This document shows, piece by piece, positions 45,813 to 55,582 of a stretch of 64,000 nucleotides of DNA. The position numbers were made by a program, and so were the translations under genes. The DNA comes from Megaera sp965229545 (GTDB taxonomy: Bacteria; Pseudomonadota; Alphaproteobacteria; Rickettsiales; Rickettsiaceae), in the NCBI GenBank assembly GCA_965229545.1, contig OZ245887.1:930001-994000 (forward strand). The letters run 5' to 3'. Position 1 is the first letter of the stretch; each line of letters begins with the position of its first letter. The notes under the pieces were generated by a model. It was not told the origin of the DNA. It was given only the letters and a program-made list of their open reading frames with translations, and did not search any database.

Positions 45813-45986
45813 TAGATGCTTGTTTCTTGCTTATTCCATGTATAACTATTGCTTCCACTGCTTTCTTTCTTAATATCTTGAGATCGCTTGGTGATAATTT
45901 TTTATTAGACATTTTGTTATTACTCTTGATACAATATCATTATATCATTTCTCTAATGTTAGTTCAATATTTAAAGGCCGGAGTAA
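45811..45986 (-). mobile_element. Partial IS630 fragment (copy 5), 5' end only
   Basis: About 175 bp identical to the left end of the family: inverted repeat, upstream region and first ~35 transposase codons. It begins exactly at an internal TA (AATAGATGC) of the transposase gene, abutting copy 4, and ends at GGAGTAA followed by TA. This is what remains when copy 4 inserts into copy 5 and the two then recombine. Confidence 0.85.
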
Positions 45987-45995
45987 TAATAATTT

Positions 45996-47023
45996 ATGAT
46001 GGCACAGGGTATTTTTTCTAAATTAGTAGATTATATAAAATCAGGATTTGCGTTTATACTTGAAATTCCCAATCTGCTAAAAACTCAATTTTTTACAATT
46101 AAAGAAAACGTAGCAAGGTTAAGATATAACCTAAAAACTTTACAGAAACAAATATAAACCTTGGTACATATCATCTTAATAATCAAAATTACAACGATGC
46201 TATATTCAGATTTAGATTAGTTGATAAATTTTTGCGTCCAAATCATCCTTTCGTAAATTATTGGACCGGATGGGCTTACTTTTTGAAAAAAAAATATAAA
46301 AAAGCAATTTTTTACCTAGAAAAAGGACAAAGCGAAGATAAAATCGGTTTACTAAAATTTATCAAAGAAATTGATCATATTTCAAAAGTTCCAAGTGAAT
46401 TATACTCCGTGTATCGGGGTATAATTACTAAAGATATTATCGATAAGTTTTTCAATAAGAACCTTAATTTACCAAAAGACTTAGTTATAAAGCTAAATGG
46501 CGCAATTGATAAATTACCAGAAAAATACTCCATACTAGAAATTGGTAGTAATATAGGGTGTCTTGGTGAAGAAATAGACAAAAGGATGCAAGAAGGTTTT
46601 TCTATTACCGGTATTGAAAGTTCCACCGAAATGGTTAAGCTTCAAAAACAGTCTAAGCGTGATAAGGTTTATGATAAAATAATTAACTTACCTATTGAAA
46701 ATTATCTAATAGACCACAAGGACGAAAAATATGACATTATCTTAAGCCTTGACGGATTTGCTAATAATTCAGAATTAAGCGATCTATTTGGTAAACTCTA
46801 TAATTCTTTATCTTATGGAGGATATTTTGCTTTTGCTTACAGGATAAGTGATAATAAAGGTTTTTCTGATCAATATCTGGAATTTGTCTATAAGGAAGAT
46901 TATATACACAAATTACTCAATAAATGTGGTTTCAGTATTATCGATGAACCAAATTCAGAACCACTAATTAAAAATAGCTACGTTATATTCGTGTGTAAAA
47001 AACTAAATCAAGTAAAAAAATAA
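45996..47023 (+). pseudogene. TPR plus SAM-methyltransferase protein, frameshifted
   Basis: From ATG 45996 the first frame reads MMAQGIFSKLVDYIKSGFAF and stops at 46156. In the next frame NFTETNINLGTYHLNNQNYN continues a TPR-like region (YFLKKKYKKAIFYLEKGQ) into a methyltransferase domain. That domain has YSILEIGSNIGCLGEEIDKR (SAM motif I), ITGIESSTEMV (motif II acid) and YDIILSLDGFANN. One frameshift near 46150 separates them. The C-terminal 263 codons can still be read from an internal TTG at 46232, but the domain lacks a proper start. The upstream region was replaced by IS630. Confidence 0.65.
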
Positions 47024-47079
47024 GGTGATTATTAAAAAACTATTGTTATAATCCGCACAAAACTAAAATTAAAAGCTAT

Positions 47080-47883
47080 ATGAGTTTGATTAAATTGGTT
47101 ATTGAGTCAATTACAGTTAAACGGTTTACAAAATGTTTTTTGCAAACAGCATTAATTCTGAATTTTACACTAGGAGAAGTCTTGGCCAAGGGGAGCGACG
47201 ATAGCGACGAGAAATATAGCTATAATTACAACCAATTTAGCGGTAAGTGCACTGTTTATGACCCTTACGAAAAATTAAATCGCAAAATTTTTGCTTTTAA
47301 TAGTGTAGTTGACACGTTTTTATTAAGACCTGTTGCTAAAATATATGGTAGATTTACAAATGACTATACAAAAAATCGTGTTGGAAGTTTTGTGGATAAT
47401 ATATCAGAACCTTTATCTACCGTAAACTATAGCCTTCAAGGTAATCCTGAAGGTATACTGAAAAGTTTTTGGCGTTTTGCAATAAATTCAACTTTTGGTA
47501 TTGCTGGGATGTTTGATGTAGCAAGCAAATTTGGCCTACCCCCCAAAAAACAAACGCTAGGTAGCACTTTAGCACATTACGGCACAGGTACTGGACCATA
47601 TATAGTACTTCCCTTCTATGGCGGAATTAATGCTAGGGATGCATCAGATCCCATAATTTCAGATATTTTGCTAAATCCTCTTACTTATTCCTTAGATAAG
47701 AAGTTTATGCTTACCGTAACCGGTGTATCAATTGTAGATATGCGTTACAAACTTATGCCTCTTACAGATTATGTTTCGAAAAATTCTTCAGATCCATATA
47801 TTGCGGTTAGGGAAGCTATTTTTAATCAAAAAGAAGCTAAAATAGTATACCCTACAGGTTATAAATGCCAGACCTTTAAATAA
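47080..47883 (+). CDS. mlaA: MlaA (VacJ) outer-membrane lipid-asymmetry protein
   Basis: Removes misplaced phospholipids from the outer leaflet. 267 residues. Family segments are all present: DPYEKLNRKIFAFNSVVDTF, DNISEPLSTVNYSLQGNPEG, RFAINSTFGIAGMFDVASKF, LGSTLAHYGTGTGPYIVLPF and YGGINARDASDPI. The N-terminus is a plain signal-type helix (CFLQTALILNFTLGEVLAKG) with no lipobox, unlike E. coli MlaA. mlaC follows after 58 bp; the MlaFEDB transporter is not in this window. Confidence 0.92.
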   Translation: MSLIKLVIESITVKRFTKCFLQTALILNFTLGEVLAKGSDDSDEKYSYNYNQFSGKCTVYDPYEKLNRKIFAFNSVVDTFLLRPVAKIYGRFTNDYTKNRVGSFVDNISEPLSTVNYSLQGNPEGILKSFWRFAINSTFGIAGMFDVASKFGLPPKKQTLGSTLAHYGTGTGPYIVLPFYGGINARDASDPIISDILLNPLTYSLDKKFMLTVTGVSIVDMRYKLMPLTDYVSKNSSDPYIAVREAIFNQKEAKIVYPTGYKCQTFK

Positions 47884-47941
47884 AGGTGTACATTGAAAAT
47901 TTAAAGGGTTAATATGGTTTTACATAAATTTAGGTATAGTT

Positions 47942-48556
47942 ATGAAAGTCATTAATAGAATTTTGCTATGTATATATGTTTTAGTCTTCAATCCTCTAGC
48001 ATATGCTGATGAAGAAGCAGAAAAGCTAAAAGTTTATGTTAATAACTTAATTACTGATGGATATAATATTGTAAATGATGCAAGCTTACCAGCAGATGAG
48101 AAAGTTAAACGTTCAAGTACGTTAATACGTGCGAACTTACACCTTGACTGGATGGCTAAATACACCTTAGGACGGCATGAAAAAAGCATTTCTGCTGCAA
48201 AAATAAAGGAATTTACAGAAGTTTATTCAAGATTTATTGTCCAAGCTTATGCTGATCTTTCAAAAAACTATAGCGACGTAAAAGCGGTTGCAAAAAAAGT
48301 AAACAAAGTTGATGATAATGTATTTTTAGTCAGTATGGAGATTTTAAAAAAAGATTCTGATTCACCGGTAGCAGTTGACTACTTAGTTCATAAACTTGTA
48401 AATGCTAAACAAAACCCTTATAAAGTAGGAGATATAATAACCGAAGGTGTTAGTATATTAAACTCTCAGCAAACTGAGTTTGATAATATTATTTCCAATA
48501 ATGGAATTGATGCTTTAATCAGTAATTTAAAAGAAAAATTATCAAAAAACAATTAA
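47942..48556 (+). CDS. mlaC: MlaC periplasmic phospholipid-binding protein
   Basis: Ferries phospholipid between MlaA and the inner-membrane Mla complex. 204 residues with signal peptide (KVINRILLCIYVLVFNPLAYA) and the Ttg2D/MlaC fold: LIRANLHLDWMAKYTLGRHE, KEFTEVYSRFIVQAYADLSK, and VDYLVHKLVNAKQNPYKVGD followed by ITEGVSILNSQQTEFDNII. The usual -W-R-...-Y-K-V-x-D- ending reads PYKVGDIITEGVSI here. Direct partner of mlaA on the same strand. Confidence 0.92.
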   Translation: MKVINRILLCIYVLVFNPLAYADEEAEKLKVYVNNLITDGYNIVNDASLPADEKVKRSSTLIRANLHLDWMAKYTLGRHEKSISAAKIKEFTEVYSRFIVQAYADLSKNYSDVKAVAKKVNKVDDNVFLVSMEILKKDSDSPVAVDYLVHKLVNAKQNPYKVGDIITEGVSILNSQQTEFDNIISNNGIDALISNLKEKLSKNN

Positions 48557-48578
48557 TAAGAACTACTATATAATTATT

Positions 48579-48896
48579 ATGACCAAACCAATTAAAGATA
48601 ATGAATTTGAATCTGAAGTAATAAATTCAAAATTGCCTGTATTAATTGATTTTTGGGCAGAATGGTGTGGCCCATGCCGTATGCTCGCTCCTATCCTTGA
48701 CCAATTATCGGAAGAGATGGGTGCTAAGATAAAGATAGTCAAGATGAATATTGATGAAAATCCAGAAACACCCTCTAAATTTGGTGTAAGAGGAATTCCG
48801 ACGATGTTACTCTTTAAAGAAGGCAAACAAATTGCTACCAAGGTGGGAGTACAGCCTAAAAATGTTCTTCAGGAATGGATAAATTCCAGCCTATAG
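48579..48896 (+). CDS. trxA: Thioredoxin
   Basis: 105-residue cytosolic dithiol oxidoreductase. The active site WCGPC is at residues 29-33 (Cys30, Cys33) in IDFWAEWCGPCRML. The conserved cis-Pro loop is GVRGIPTMLLFKEG. It starts 23 bp after mlaC. Likely electron donor for the BCP peroxidase encoded at 1464. Confidence 0.97.
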   Translation: MTKPIKDNEFESEVINSKLPVLIDFWAEWCGPCRMLAPILDQLSEEMGAKIKIVKMNIDENPETPSKFGVRGIPTMLLFKEGKQIATKVGVQPKNVLQEWINSSL

Positions 48897-49248
48897 CTTA
48901 ATTTTGCATATTGGTTAAGGGTGCAAAAGAAAATTGCTACACATTTGCCTTAAGATTTTGTGAAGTTAAATTGTCAGGCAATATATTAAAGGATTGTGAA
49001 TTCTAGCCACTTGGTCAAAAACTGGTATGCAAAATGATATATTTGGTTTTTCTAATTCCGTCTATCTAGCGATTTTACAAAACTGATTAAGCGATGCCTA
49101 TAGATTGTAAAAGTTACTCTACTGTATTATCCTAGGGGTTAGACTCGCTAAAGCATCTAAATATTATGCATACAAAAAATGTCATAAATTAAATAAACAA
49201 TTACAGTTTAGCTAGTTCACACTCCAAGAGTCATAATATATTCTTAAT
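48897..49248. other. Gene-free stretch between trxA and the oxidoreductase
   Basis: About 350 bases, AT-rich, without a frame longer than a few dozen codons and without a clear terminator or tRNA-like fold. It should hold the promoter of the 1025-codon gene. Confidence 0.5.
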
Positions 49249-52200
49249 ATGAAATTGAACTTTGCAGTAAATTTTAGCGATTTAAACTCTTTAAAAGGTT
49301 TAAAAAAAATCGATAAAATCTTTCTTTCTTATTTAGAACAAAAAAACCTGATTTTACATAAAAAATTAACTGAGTATAGAAGTTCCCTGGAGGCACTTAA
49401 ATCTTCTATTGAATACTCCAAATTTTTGCTAGAGTTAGCTCCTTACTTCGATGATTTTATAACTGAATTATTTTCGATAGAAGATGAAAATCTTGCTCTA
49501 AAACAGAGCCAGCAAAATTTTAATATTATTTATGAATGCAAGAGAAAATTTGTCCAACGGGTATTTAAAAATTATTACAACCATAGTAATAAGGAAATAA
49601 ATTTTCCAGAAATATCGCAGAAATTAACAGGATTAATTGGCAGAATCACCCAGGAAAATTTTGCAGAAAACGTAATAAAGTGGCTAAGAACACCTGAAAA
49701 ATTTCAATCGGAGTTAAACGTTGCTGCAGAGTACGCCATTTATATGGTATTAAATAATAGTTCCCTACCTTTATTTACTATACCAAGGCCTGAGAATCTG
49801 GATAATTTAATTCGTAAAAATAGAATACAAATTCTAGCTAAGCATATTTCTCTTGGTTTTGACTATAGAGATAATGAACTTAATTTAGAGAATGCCCTTT
49901 CTAACGCAAAATATTGTATATATTGCCATCATCAACAAAAAGATTCCTGCCGTTTTGGTATAAAAAACGCAAAACAAGAAAGCCAGCAAACGCATGGCTG
50001 TCCATTAGATCAAAAAATTTCTGAAATGAATGAGTTAATGTCAGCGGGATTTAATATTGGAGCCCTAAGCGTTATTTTAATTGATAACCCACTGGTAGCC
50101 GCAACTGGGCATAGAATTTGCAATGATTGTATGAAATCCTGTATTTTTCAAAAACAAGATCCTGTTAATATTCCTCTCATCGAATCAAAGATTTTAGATA
50201 ATGTTTTAAATCTTCCTTATGGGGTAGAAATATATATTTTACTAACCGAATGGAATCCATTAAATATCGAATCCCCTTTGCCTAAAAAACCTACTAATTA
50301 TAATATTTTAGTTACAGGTCTAGGACCTGCAGGCTTTGCTCTTTGTCATTATTTGTTGAATGAAGGGCATAACGTTACTGCAATTGACGGCTTAAAAATC
50401 ACAGGCCTAAAAATTGATTTAACAAAACCGATAAGAGATTACAAACAAATAAAAATATCCCTATCTCAAAGAGCTCCTCAAGGTTTTGGAGGGGTTGCAG
50501 AATATGGTATTACCAATAGATGGGATAAAAATAACCTCACTTTAATCAGATTAATTTTAGAAAGAAGGATAAATAATTTTAAACTACTTGGTGGGATAAG
50601 GCTTGGCAGCAACATTACTACAAAGCAAGCTTTTGATATTGGTTTTGATCATATAGCATTATGCCTTGGAGCAGGAAAACCTAAATATATAAATTCATAT
50701 TCTTATTTTATTAAAGGAGTAAAAAGTGCCGCTGATTTTCTAATGAATTTGCAACAAGGCGGAAGCTATTTGGCGCAAAGCAATAGCAATTTGCTCCTGA
50801 GGATGCCAGTAGTAATAATAGGTTGCGGCCTAACCGCTATTGATAGTGCTGTCGAAGCAATTCATTACTATCAAGTACAAGTTAAAAAATTCTTAAATTC
50901 ATATAAAGGCAAGCTGGCAAATCTCAATAAACTATCTGATGAGGAAAAAATAATTGCAGAAGAGTTTGCTAGCCATGCAAAATTATTGCAAAAAGCTAAA
51001 TCTACAAGAGAGAAACTTGATATTATTCAGCAACTGGGAGGGGTAACAATTTGTTATAGAAAGGACATAAAGGAATCTCCAGCCTATAAAAGAAATCACG
51101 AAGAAATAGAACATGCGAAAGCTATAGGTGTAAAATTTATGCTAAATTTAGCTCCGCTGGAAATTAAGGCAGATGAGTATGATTATGTAAATCAGATAGA
51201 ATTTTTGGATCAGGAAAAAAATATTTTTACCTTAAATGCAAAAACGGTATTAGTAGCAATTGGCACCGAAGATAATGAATTCCTAGATATAAGTAGATTT
51301 ACTAGCGATAACCATAGATTTAGTCATTTCGGAGACTGTAATCAGAAGTACTCAGGAAGCGTTGTTAAAGCACTTGCTAGTGCTAAAAATGGCTACAAAG
51401 AGGTAACAAAACATCTAAATAAATCAAGCTCAAATACAAATTTTTCCTTTCAACAGTTCAAGCAAGTTTTGGATCAGCAATTAAAGTCCAAAATTTATTC
51501 TCTAAAGGAAATTACCCCAAACATACTAGATATAGCAATAAAATCCCCTATGGCTGCTCGAAATTATCAAGCCGGACAAATTTTCAGGCTACAAAATTTT
51601 GCAGAAACCTCAGGTAAACTTACCAAACCCCTTGCCTTGAGCCCTTACAGAGTAGATAAAAACCAAGGCTTAATCTACTTTATTATCTTAAAAGTAGGAA
51701 AATCAACAAAATTATGCAGTAATTTAAAAGTAGGAGAAGAAATTGTACTTATGGGCCCTACTGGCTCTAAAACTTACATTCCAAAATCCCAAAATGTTAT
51801 TTTAATAGGGGAAGGAATTAGAAATATGGCCCTATTACCAATTGCTCAGAAATTCAAAAATCAGGGATCAAAAGTAATATTTTTTTCTGTCTATAACAAC
51901 GTCAACGATATTTTTTATATAGATAAAATAAAAGCCGCCGCAGATGAAGTATATATATTTACATTATCTGGTAATAGTAAAGATAATAAAAATATTAATA
52001 ATTTTATCAATAAGGTCGGTAAAGTAAAAACCTCAACAAATGCTTACCTAATAGCTTACGTTACCTACAAAACACTAGAAGAAATAAAAAGATATGAACA
52101 GCAGTTATTTAAAGATAGTGAGTTTGTTTGTGGTATATTAGCCCCGATGCAATGTATGATGAAAGGTATATGCGGACAATGTATACAAAAAGTTGATAAT

Positions 52201-52326
52201 GATAAAGGATATATTTTTTCCTGTACTTCCCAGGAATATGATATAAAAAAATTTAATCCAAAGCTTCTTGCCAAAAGGCTTGAGCAAAATTCCCTATTAG
52301 AGAAATTATCAAATGTTAATACATAA
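49249..52326 (+). CDS. GltD-like / PyrK-like fused FAD-NAD(P)H oxidoreductase
   Basis: 1025 residues. Residues 1-215 are helical and unassigned. Residues about 220-310 carry an N-terminal GltD/DPD-type double [4Fe-4S] region: YCIYCHHQQKDSCRFG, HGCPLDQKISEMNELM, NPLVAATGHRICNDC, MKSCIFQKQDP. Residues about 350-720 are a two-dinucleotide-domain reductase: NILVTGLGPAGFALCHYLLN (FAD), MPVVIIGCGLTAIDSAVEAI (NAD(P)H), and TVLVAIGTEDNEF ... FSHFGDCNQKYSGSVVKALA. Residues about 750-1010 resemble the PyrK/ferredoxin-reductase-type subunit, ending in a [2Fe-2S]-like Cys cluster MQCMMKGICGQCIQ...FSCTSQ. Separate GltD-like and PyrK-like chains make up the NfnAB transhydrogenase; here both are in one polypeptide. 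Electron partners are unknown. Confidence 0.85.
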   Translation: MKLNFAVNFSDLNSLKGLKKIDKIFLSYLEQKNLILHKKLTEYRSSLEALKSSIEYSKFLLELAPYFDDFITELFSIEDENLALKQSQQNFNIIYECKRKFVQRVFKNYYNHSNKEINFPEISQKLTGLIGRITQENFAENVIKWLRTPEKFQSELNVAAEYAIYMVLNNSSLPLFTIPRPENLDNLIRKNRIQILAKHISLGFDYRDNELNLENALSNAKYCIYCHHQQKDSCRFGIKNAKQESQQTHGCPLDQKISEMNELMSAGFNIGALSVILIDNPLVAATGHRICNDCMKSCIFQKQDPVNIPLIESKILDNVLNLPYGVEIYILLTEWNPLNIESPLPKKPTNYNILVTGLGPAGFALCHYLLNEGHNVTAIDGLKITGLKIDLTKPIRDYKQIKISLSQRAPQGFGGVAEYGITNRWDKNNLTLIRLILERRINNFKLLGGIRLGSNITTKQAFDIGFDHIALCLGAGKPKYINSYSYFIKGVKSAADFLMNLQQGGSYLAQSNSNLLLRMPVVIIGCGLTAIDSAVEAIHYYQVQVKKFLNSYKGKLANLNKLSDEEKIIAEEFASHAKLLQKAKSTREKLDIIQQLGGVTICYRKDIKESPAYKRNHEEIEHAKAIGVKFMLNLAPLEIKADEYDYVNQIEFLDQEKNIFTLNAKTVLVAIGTEDNEFLDISRFTSDNHRFSHFGDCNQKYSGSVVKALASAKNGYKEVTKHLNKSSSNTNFSFQQFKQVLDQQLKSKIYSLKEITPNILDIAIKSPMAARNYQAGQIFRLQNFAETSGKLTKPLALSPYRVDKNQGLIYFIILKVGKSTKLCSNLKVGEEIVLMGPTGSKTYIPKSQNVILIGEGIRNMALLPIAQKFKNQGSKVIFFSVYNNVNDIFYIDKIKAAADEVYIFTLSGNSKDNKNINNFINKVGKVKTSTNAYLIAYVTYKTLEEIKRYEQQLFKDSEFVCGILAPMQCMMKGICGQCIQKVDNDKGYIFSCTSQEYDIKKFNPKLLAKRLEQNSLLEKLSNVNT

Positions 52327-52657
52327 GACCTTTAACCAGTTTTCTCCTTTAGCATTAGAGGAATAATTATTTAAAACTTCATTTACCCGAAAGCTAAGGG
52401 CAACGATCTGCGAGGTTATGCAATTTGTTTTATATATATACAATCATTACCAGGTAGATATAAAAACTTTATTATCTTTTTAAACCTATTTAATAGCTTA
52501 TTCATATAAATGTTTTAATTATCTTACCGATCTCTCCTAAACTCTTGATACAAGTTAAGCTTCAAACTTCTTATCGATTCTTTTTAAATTGTATTACTTG
52601 ATTAAAATTTGCCTTTAGTGTATTTTTCTGCAGAAGACCTAAAAACAAATCCCTTTC
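52327..52657. other. Gene-free stretch before tRNA-Ser
   Basis: 330 bases, AT-rich. No coding frame, no clear terminator and no repeat seen. Confidence 0.5.
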
Positions 52658-52745
52658 GGAGAGGTGGCCGAGTGGTTTAAGGCGCTCGCCTGGAAAGCGT
52701 GTTCACAGCAATGTGTCGAGGGTTCGAATCCCTTCCTCTCCGCCA
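52658..52745 (+). tRNA. tRNA-Ser (anticodon GGA)
   Basis: Acceptor GGAGAGG/CCTCTCC followed by GCCA (CCA encoded). Anticodon loop CTGGAAA gives GGA (reads UCC/UCU). T loop TTCGAATC and the long variable arm (TTCACAGCAATGTGTCGA region) are class II serine features. The anticodon stem CTCGC/GCGTG contains one T-T mismatch, which is unusual but tolerable. Confidence 0.94.
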
Positions 52746-52926
52746 GCAACCCTATACTTTTATTTTAGTCCCAGAATTCCCTAGTTAATAAGATTTATAT
52801 CGATCATCACTCTCCTAATAGCTTTTCTTGTTGTAATTTTTGTTCTAACTGCTATAAAAATCTATTAGTTCTGGACATAATTTTGTTCTGTTAAGTTTTA
52901 GTTTGTTTTTATTAAGAGGCGTGTTT

Positions 52927-55215
52927 GTGAATAAAGTAATAAAGCTAATTTTTTTAACTGGTTTCTTGTTTGTTTTTTCTTATGCTGCTGCTGATGAAAA
53001 AATTAATAAGATTGTAGTACATGGGAATCAAAGAATTCAAACATCCACTATCCAAGAATATTTAGGTTTACATGAAGGTCAGCAATTTTCTTTGGAATCT
53101 CAAAATGAGGCTGTTAGAAGTTTATATGCAACTTCATTATTTGAAGATGTTTCAATAAATTTTGCAAACGGGGTTTTAAAAGTTGATGTAAAAGAAACTC
53201 CTTTTGTCAGGAAAGTGATTTTTACAGGAAATTCCAAAATAAAATCTACCATAATGGCAAACGAAATATCAACTGTTGCCGGTGAATCGTTGAGAAAAGC
53301 AAAACTTAGAGCTGACGTAGAAAAAATCAAGGAAATGTATAAACGTTCTGGTAGATTTTCAGTTGACGTTAAGTCTAAAATTGAGGAACAGGGCAACAAT
53401 GCTGTAAAAGTTATTTTCCAAATTACTGAAGGACCAAAAACAGGCGTAAAATCTATCTATTTTGCCGGTAACGCAAATTATTCTAATTCTGAGTTAAGAT
53501 CTGTTATAATGACAAAAGAATCTAAGTGGTTCAGGTTCTTAGAAACTAATGATACCTATGATCCTGACAGGATAGAATATGATAAGCATCTGCTTACCAA
53601 ATTCTATAATTCAGTAGGGTTTGCAGATTTTAATGTAATTTCAGTTACAGCAGATTTACTTCCGACAAAAGAAGGTTTTATATTAACTTATTCAGTTGAT
53701 GAAGGTAATAAATATCAATTTGGGGATATTACAGTTAATAATAAACTAAAAAATATCGAAACAGCAGAAGTAGAGAAGTTTGTTTCCCAGAAAAAGGGAC
53801 AAACTTTTAACTTAGACGCTATGGAATCAATTTCCGAACAAATCACCAGTTATTTGGGAAGTCGTGGTTATCCGCAAGTAGAGGTTTATCCTGATGTAAA
53901 ACCAAATAGGGAAGCTAGAATAGTAGATGTGGTAATCGTAGTCGACCAAGCCGATAAAATCTTTATAAATAAAATTAATATAGAAGGCAACTTGAAGACA
54001 GAAGATCACGTTATTAGAGGTCAACTTAAAATAGCAGAAGGCGATATCTTTAATCGCTCTAAGATTGAAAAAGGTGAACAAAATATTCGTAACCTAGATT
54101 ATTTCGATAAACTAATGCTAAAAATAGCACCTACTAATCGGAGGGATCGTTATGATATTAATATAGACGTTGAAGAAAAATCTACTTCTTCTATTGGCCT
54201 AGATCTTGGATATAATACCGCTGGAGGTCCTTTTGGACGCATATCCTTTTTAGAAAGAAATCTACTTGGTACCGGTAAATATTTGAATGCTGGCATACAA
54301 GTTGGTAAAAAGAATATCAGCTATTATGGAGGCATTACTAATCCTCATTTCTTGGATAAAGATTTGTCCGCAGGAGTAAGTTTTTTTAGAACTCAAGATG
54401 GTCGTGGTAGTGGTTTTGGTAACGGTGAACAAAATTATTCTAAAAATTCTACAGGTGGTAGGACATCGATTGGTTATGATATAACCGAAGATCTATCTCA
54501 TGAGGTTGAATATTTACTTAAACAAGATAAATTAAGCGGCCTGTCTGATTCTGCTTCTGTATTTATTAAAGAGCAGATGGGTAAATTTACTACTTCTGCT
54601 ATTGGCCACAGTTTGACTTATGATAGAACTGACAGTAGGATTTTGCCTAAAAACGGTTATTTAATAGTTGGAAGTCAGGAATTGGCCGGAGTTGGCGGTA
54701 ATACAAAATATCTAAAACATGAAATTGACGGGAAATATTTCAAGTCTTTTGTTGAAAATAAATACACCTTGAAGCTATCTGCTGCTGCTGGTCATATTAA
54801 AGGTGTAGGCGGTAAAAAAGTAAGGATTTCGGATAGATTCAATCTAGGTGACTCTTCTCTAAGAGGTTTTGCTCCCGGCGGTATAGGTCCGAGAGATAAA
54901 AAAACCGATGAAGGTTTTGGCGGGCAGAAATATTATACTGTTTCTTCTGAGTTGAATTTTCCACTAGGTTTACCTCAAGAGTTTAATGTAACCGGGGCTG
55001 TTTTTGCCGATGCCGGTTCCTTATGGGATGCTGATTCCAAATCTTCTACAACAGAAGGATTTTACAATGATAAAGCCATAAGAGCTTCAGTGGGTTTCGG
55101 TTTCATATGGATAACCAAAATAGCCCCTATCAAGGTATATTGGGGTTTCCCAATGAAGAAACAGAAATATGATGAAAAACAAACTTTCCATATTCAATTT
55201 TCTACAAACCTTTAA
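52927..55215 (+). CDS. bamA: BamA, outer-membrane beta-barrel assembly factor
   Basis: Central component of the BAM complex. 762 residues from GTG 52927, chosen because AAGAGG lies 7-8 bases upstream and the next residues form a signal peptide (KVIKLIFLTGFLFVFSYAAA). Five POTRA repeats (about 25-425), each starting like IVVHGNQRIQTSTIQEYL, VIFTGNSKIKSTIMANE or INIEGNLKTEDHVIRGQLK. The C-terminal barrel follows, with SDRFNLGDSSLRGFAPGGIG (the loop 6 R-G-F motif) and C-terminal QTFHIQFSTNL ending in a hydrophobic residue, as the BAM signal prefers. Confidence 0.96.
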   Translation: MNKVIKLIFLTGFLFVFSYAAADEKINKIVVHGNQRIQTSTIQEYLGLHEGQQFSLESQNEAVRSLYATSLFEDVSINFANGVLKVDVKETPFVRKVIFTGNSKIKSTIMANEISTVAGESLRKAKLRADVEKIKEMYKRSGRFSVDVKSKIEEQGNNAVKVIFQITEGPKTGVKSIYFAGNANYSNSELRSVIMTKESKWFRFLETNDTYDPDRIEYDKHLLTKFYNSVGFADFNVISVTADLLPTKEGFILTYSVDEGNKYQFGDITVNNKLKNIETAEVEKFVSQKKGQTFNLDAMESISEQITSYLGSRGYPQVEVYPDVKPNREARIVDVVIVVDQADKIFINKINIEGNLKTEDHVIRGQLKIAEGDIFNRSKIEKGEQNIRNLDYFDKLMLKIAPTNRRDRYDINIDVEEKSTSSIGLDLGYNTAGGPFGRISFLERNLLGTGKYLNAGIQVGKKNISYYGGITNPHFLDKDLSAGVSFFRTQDGRGSGFGNGEQNYSKNSTGGRTSIGYDITEDLSHEVEYLLKQDKLSGLSDSASVFIKEQMGKFTTSAIGHSLTYDRTDSRILPKNGYLIVGSQELAGVGGNTKYLKHEIDGKYFKSFVENKYTLKLSAAAGHIKGVGGKKVRISDRFNLGDSSLRGFAPGGIGPRDKKTDEGFGGQKYYTVSSELNFPLGLPQEFNVTGAVFADAGSLWDADSKSSTTEGFYNDKAIRASVGFGFIWITKIAPIKVYWGFPMKKQKYDEKQTFHIQFSTNL

Positions 55216-55233
55216 AGCTCTTTGAATTTATTT

Positions 55234-55272
55234 ACGTTACAAAAATTAGTATTACAAAATTTTTTGTAACGT
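55234..55272 (+). terminator. Terminator-like hairpin after bamA
   Basis: ACGTTACAAAAA and TTTTTGTAACGT pair perfectly over 12 bp around a 15-base loop, 18 bases past the bamA stop, then TTTTAG. Fits a factor-independent terminator of bamA. Confidence 0.75.
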
Positions 55273-55582
55273 TTTAGTCTAAGGGATGCTTTGCTTTCTT
55301 GAAAATAGAGTTTGGTTATTTGTTTTACAGATTAGTTTAAAAATCTTGTATTTTTACCAAAATACTGGGACAAACCAATTTTGTTATGTTTTAGCAAGCA
55401 TAAGTAGATTTAAAATACGGAATACAAGATATGAGAATTTGTTGTTTGTATAGCTACTATAGGTAACTTTAGATATAATCATATGCTAATATTATTTAAA
55501 GCTTTAAAGTAGGATGGTAAAATATAAGAAAAATTTATAAACAGGGGTTTATTAGTTATAAGGTTCTATTTTAGGAAACACT

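Noticed and set aside
45589..46021. Plus-strand frames repeating around IS630 copies 4 and 5
   Set aside because: They are antisense shadows of the duplicated transposase 5' end; the repetition comes from the nested IS, not from a repeat protein.
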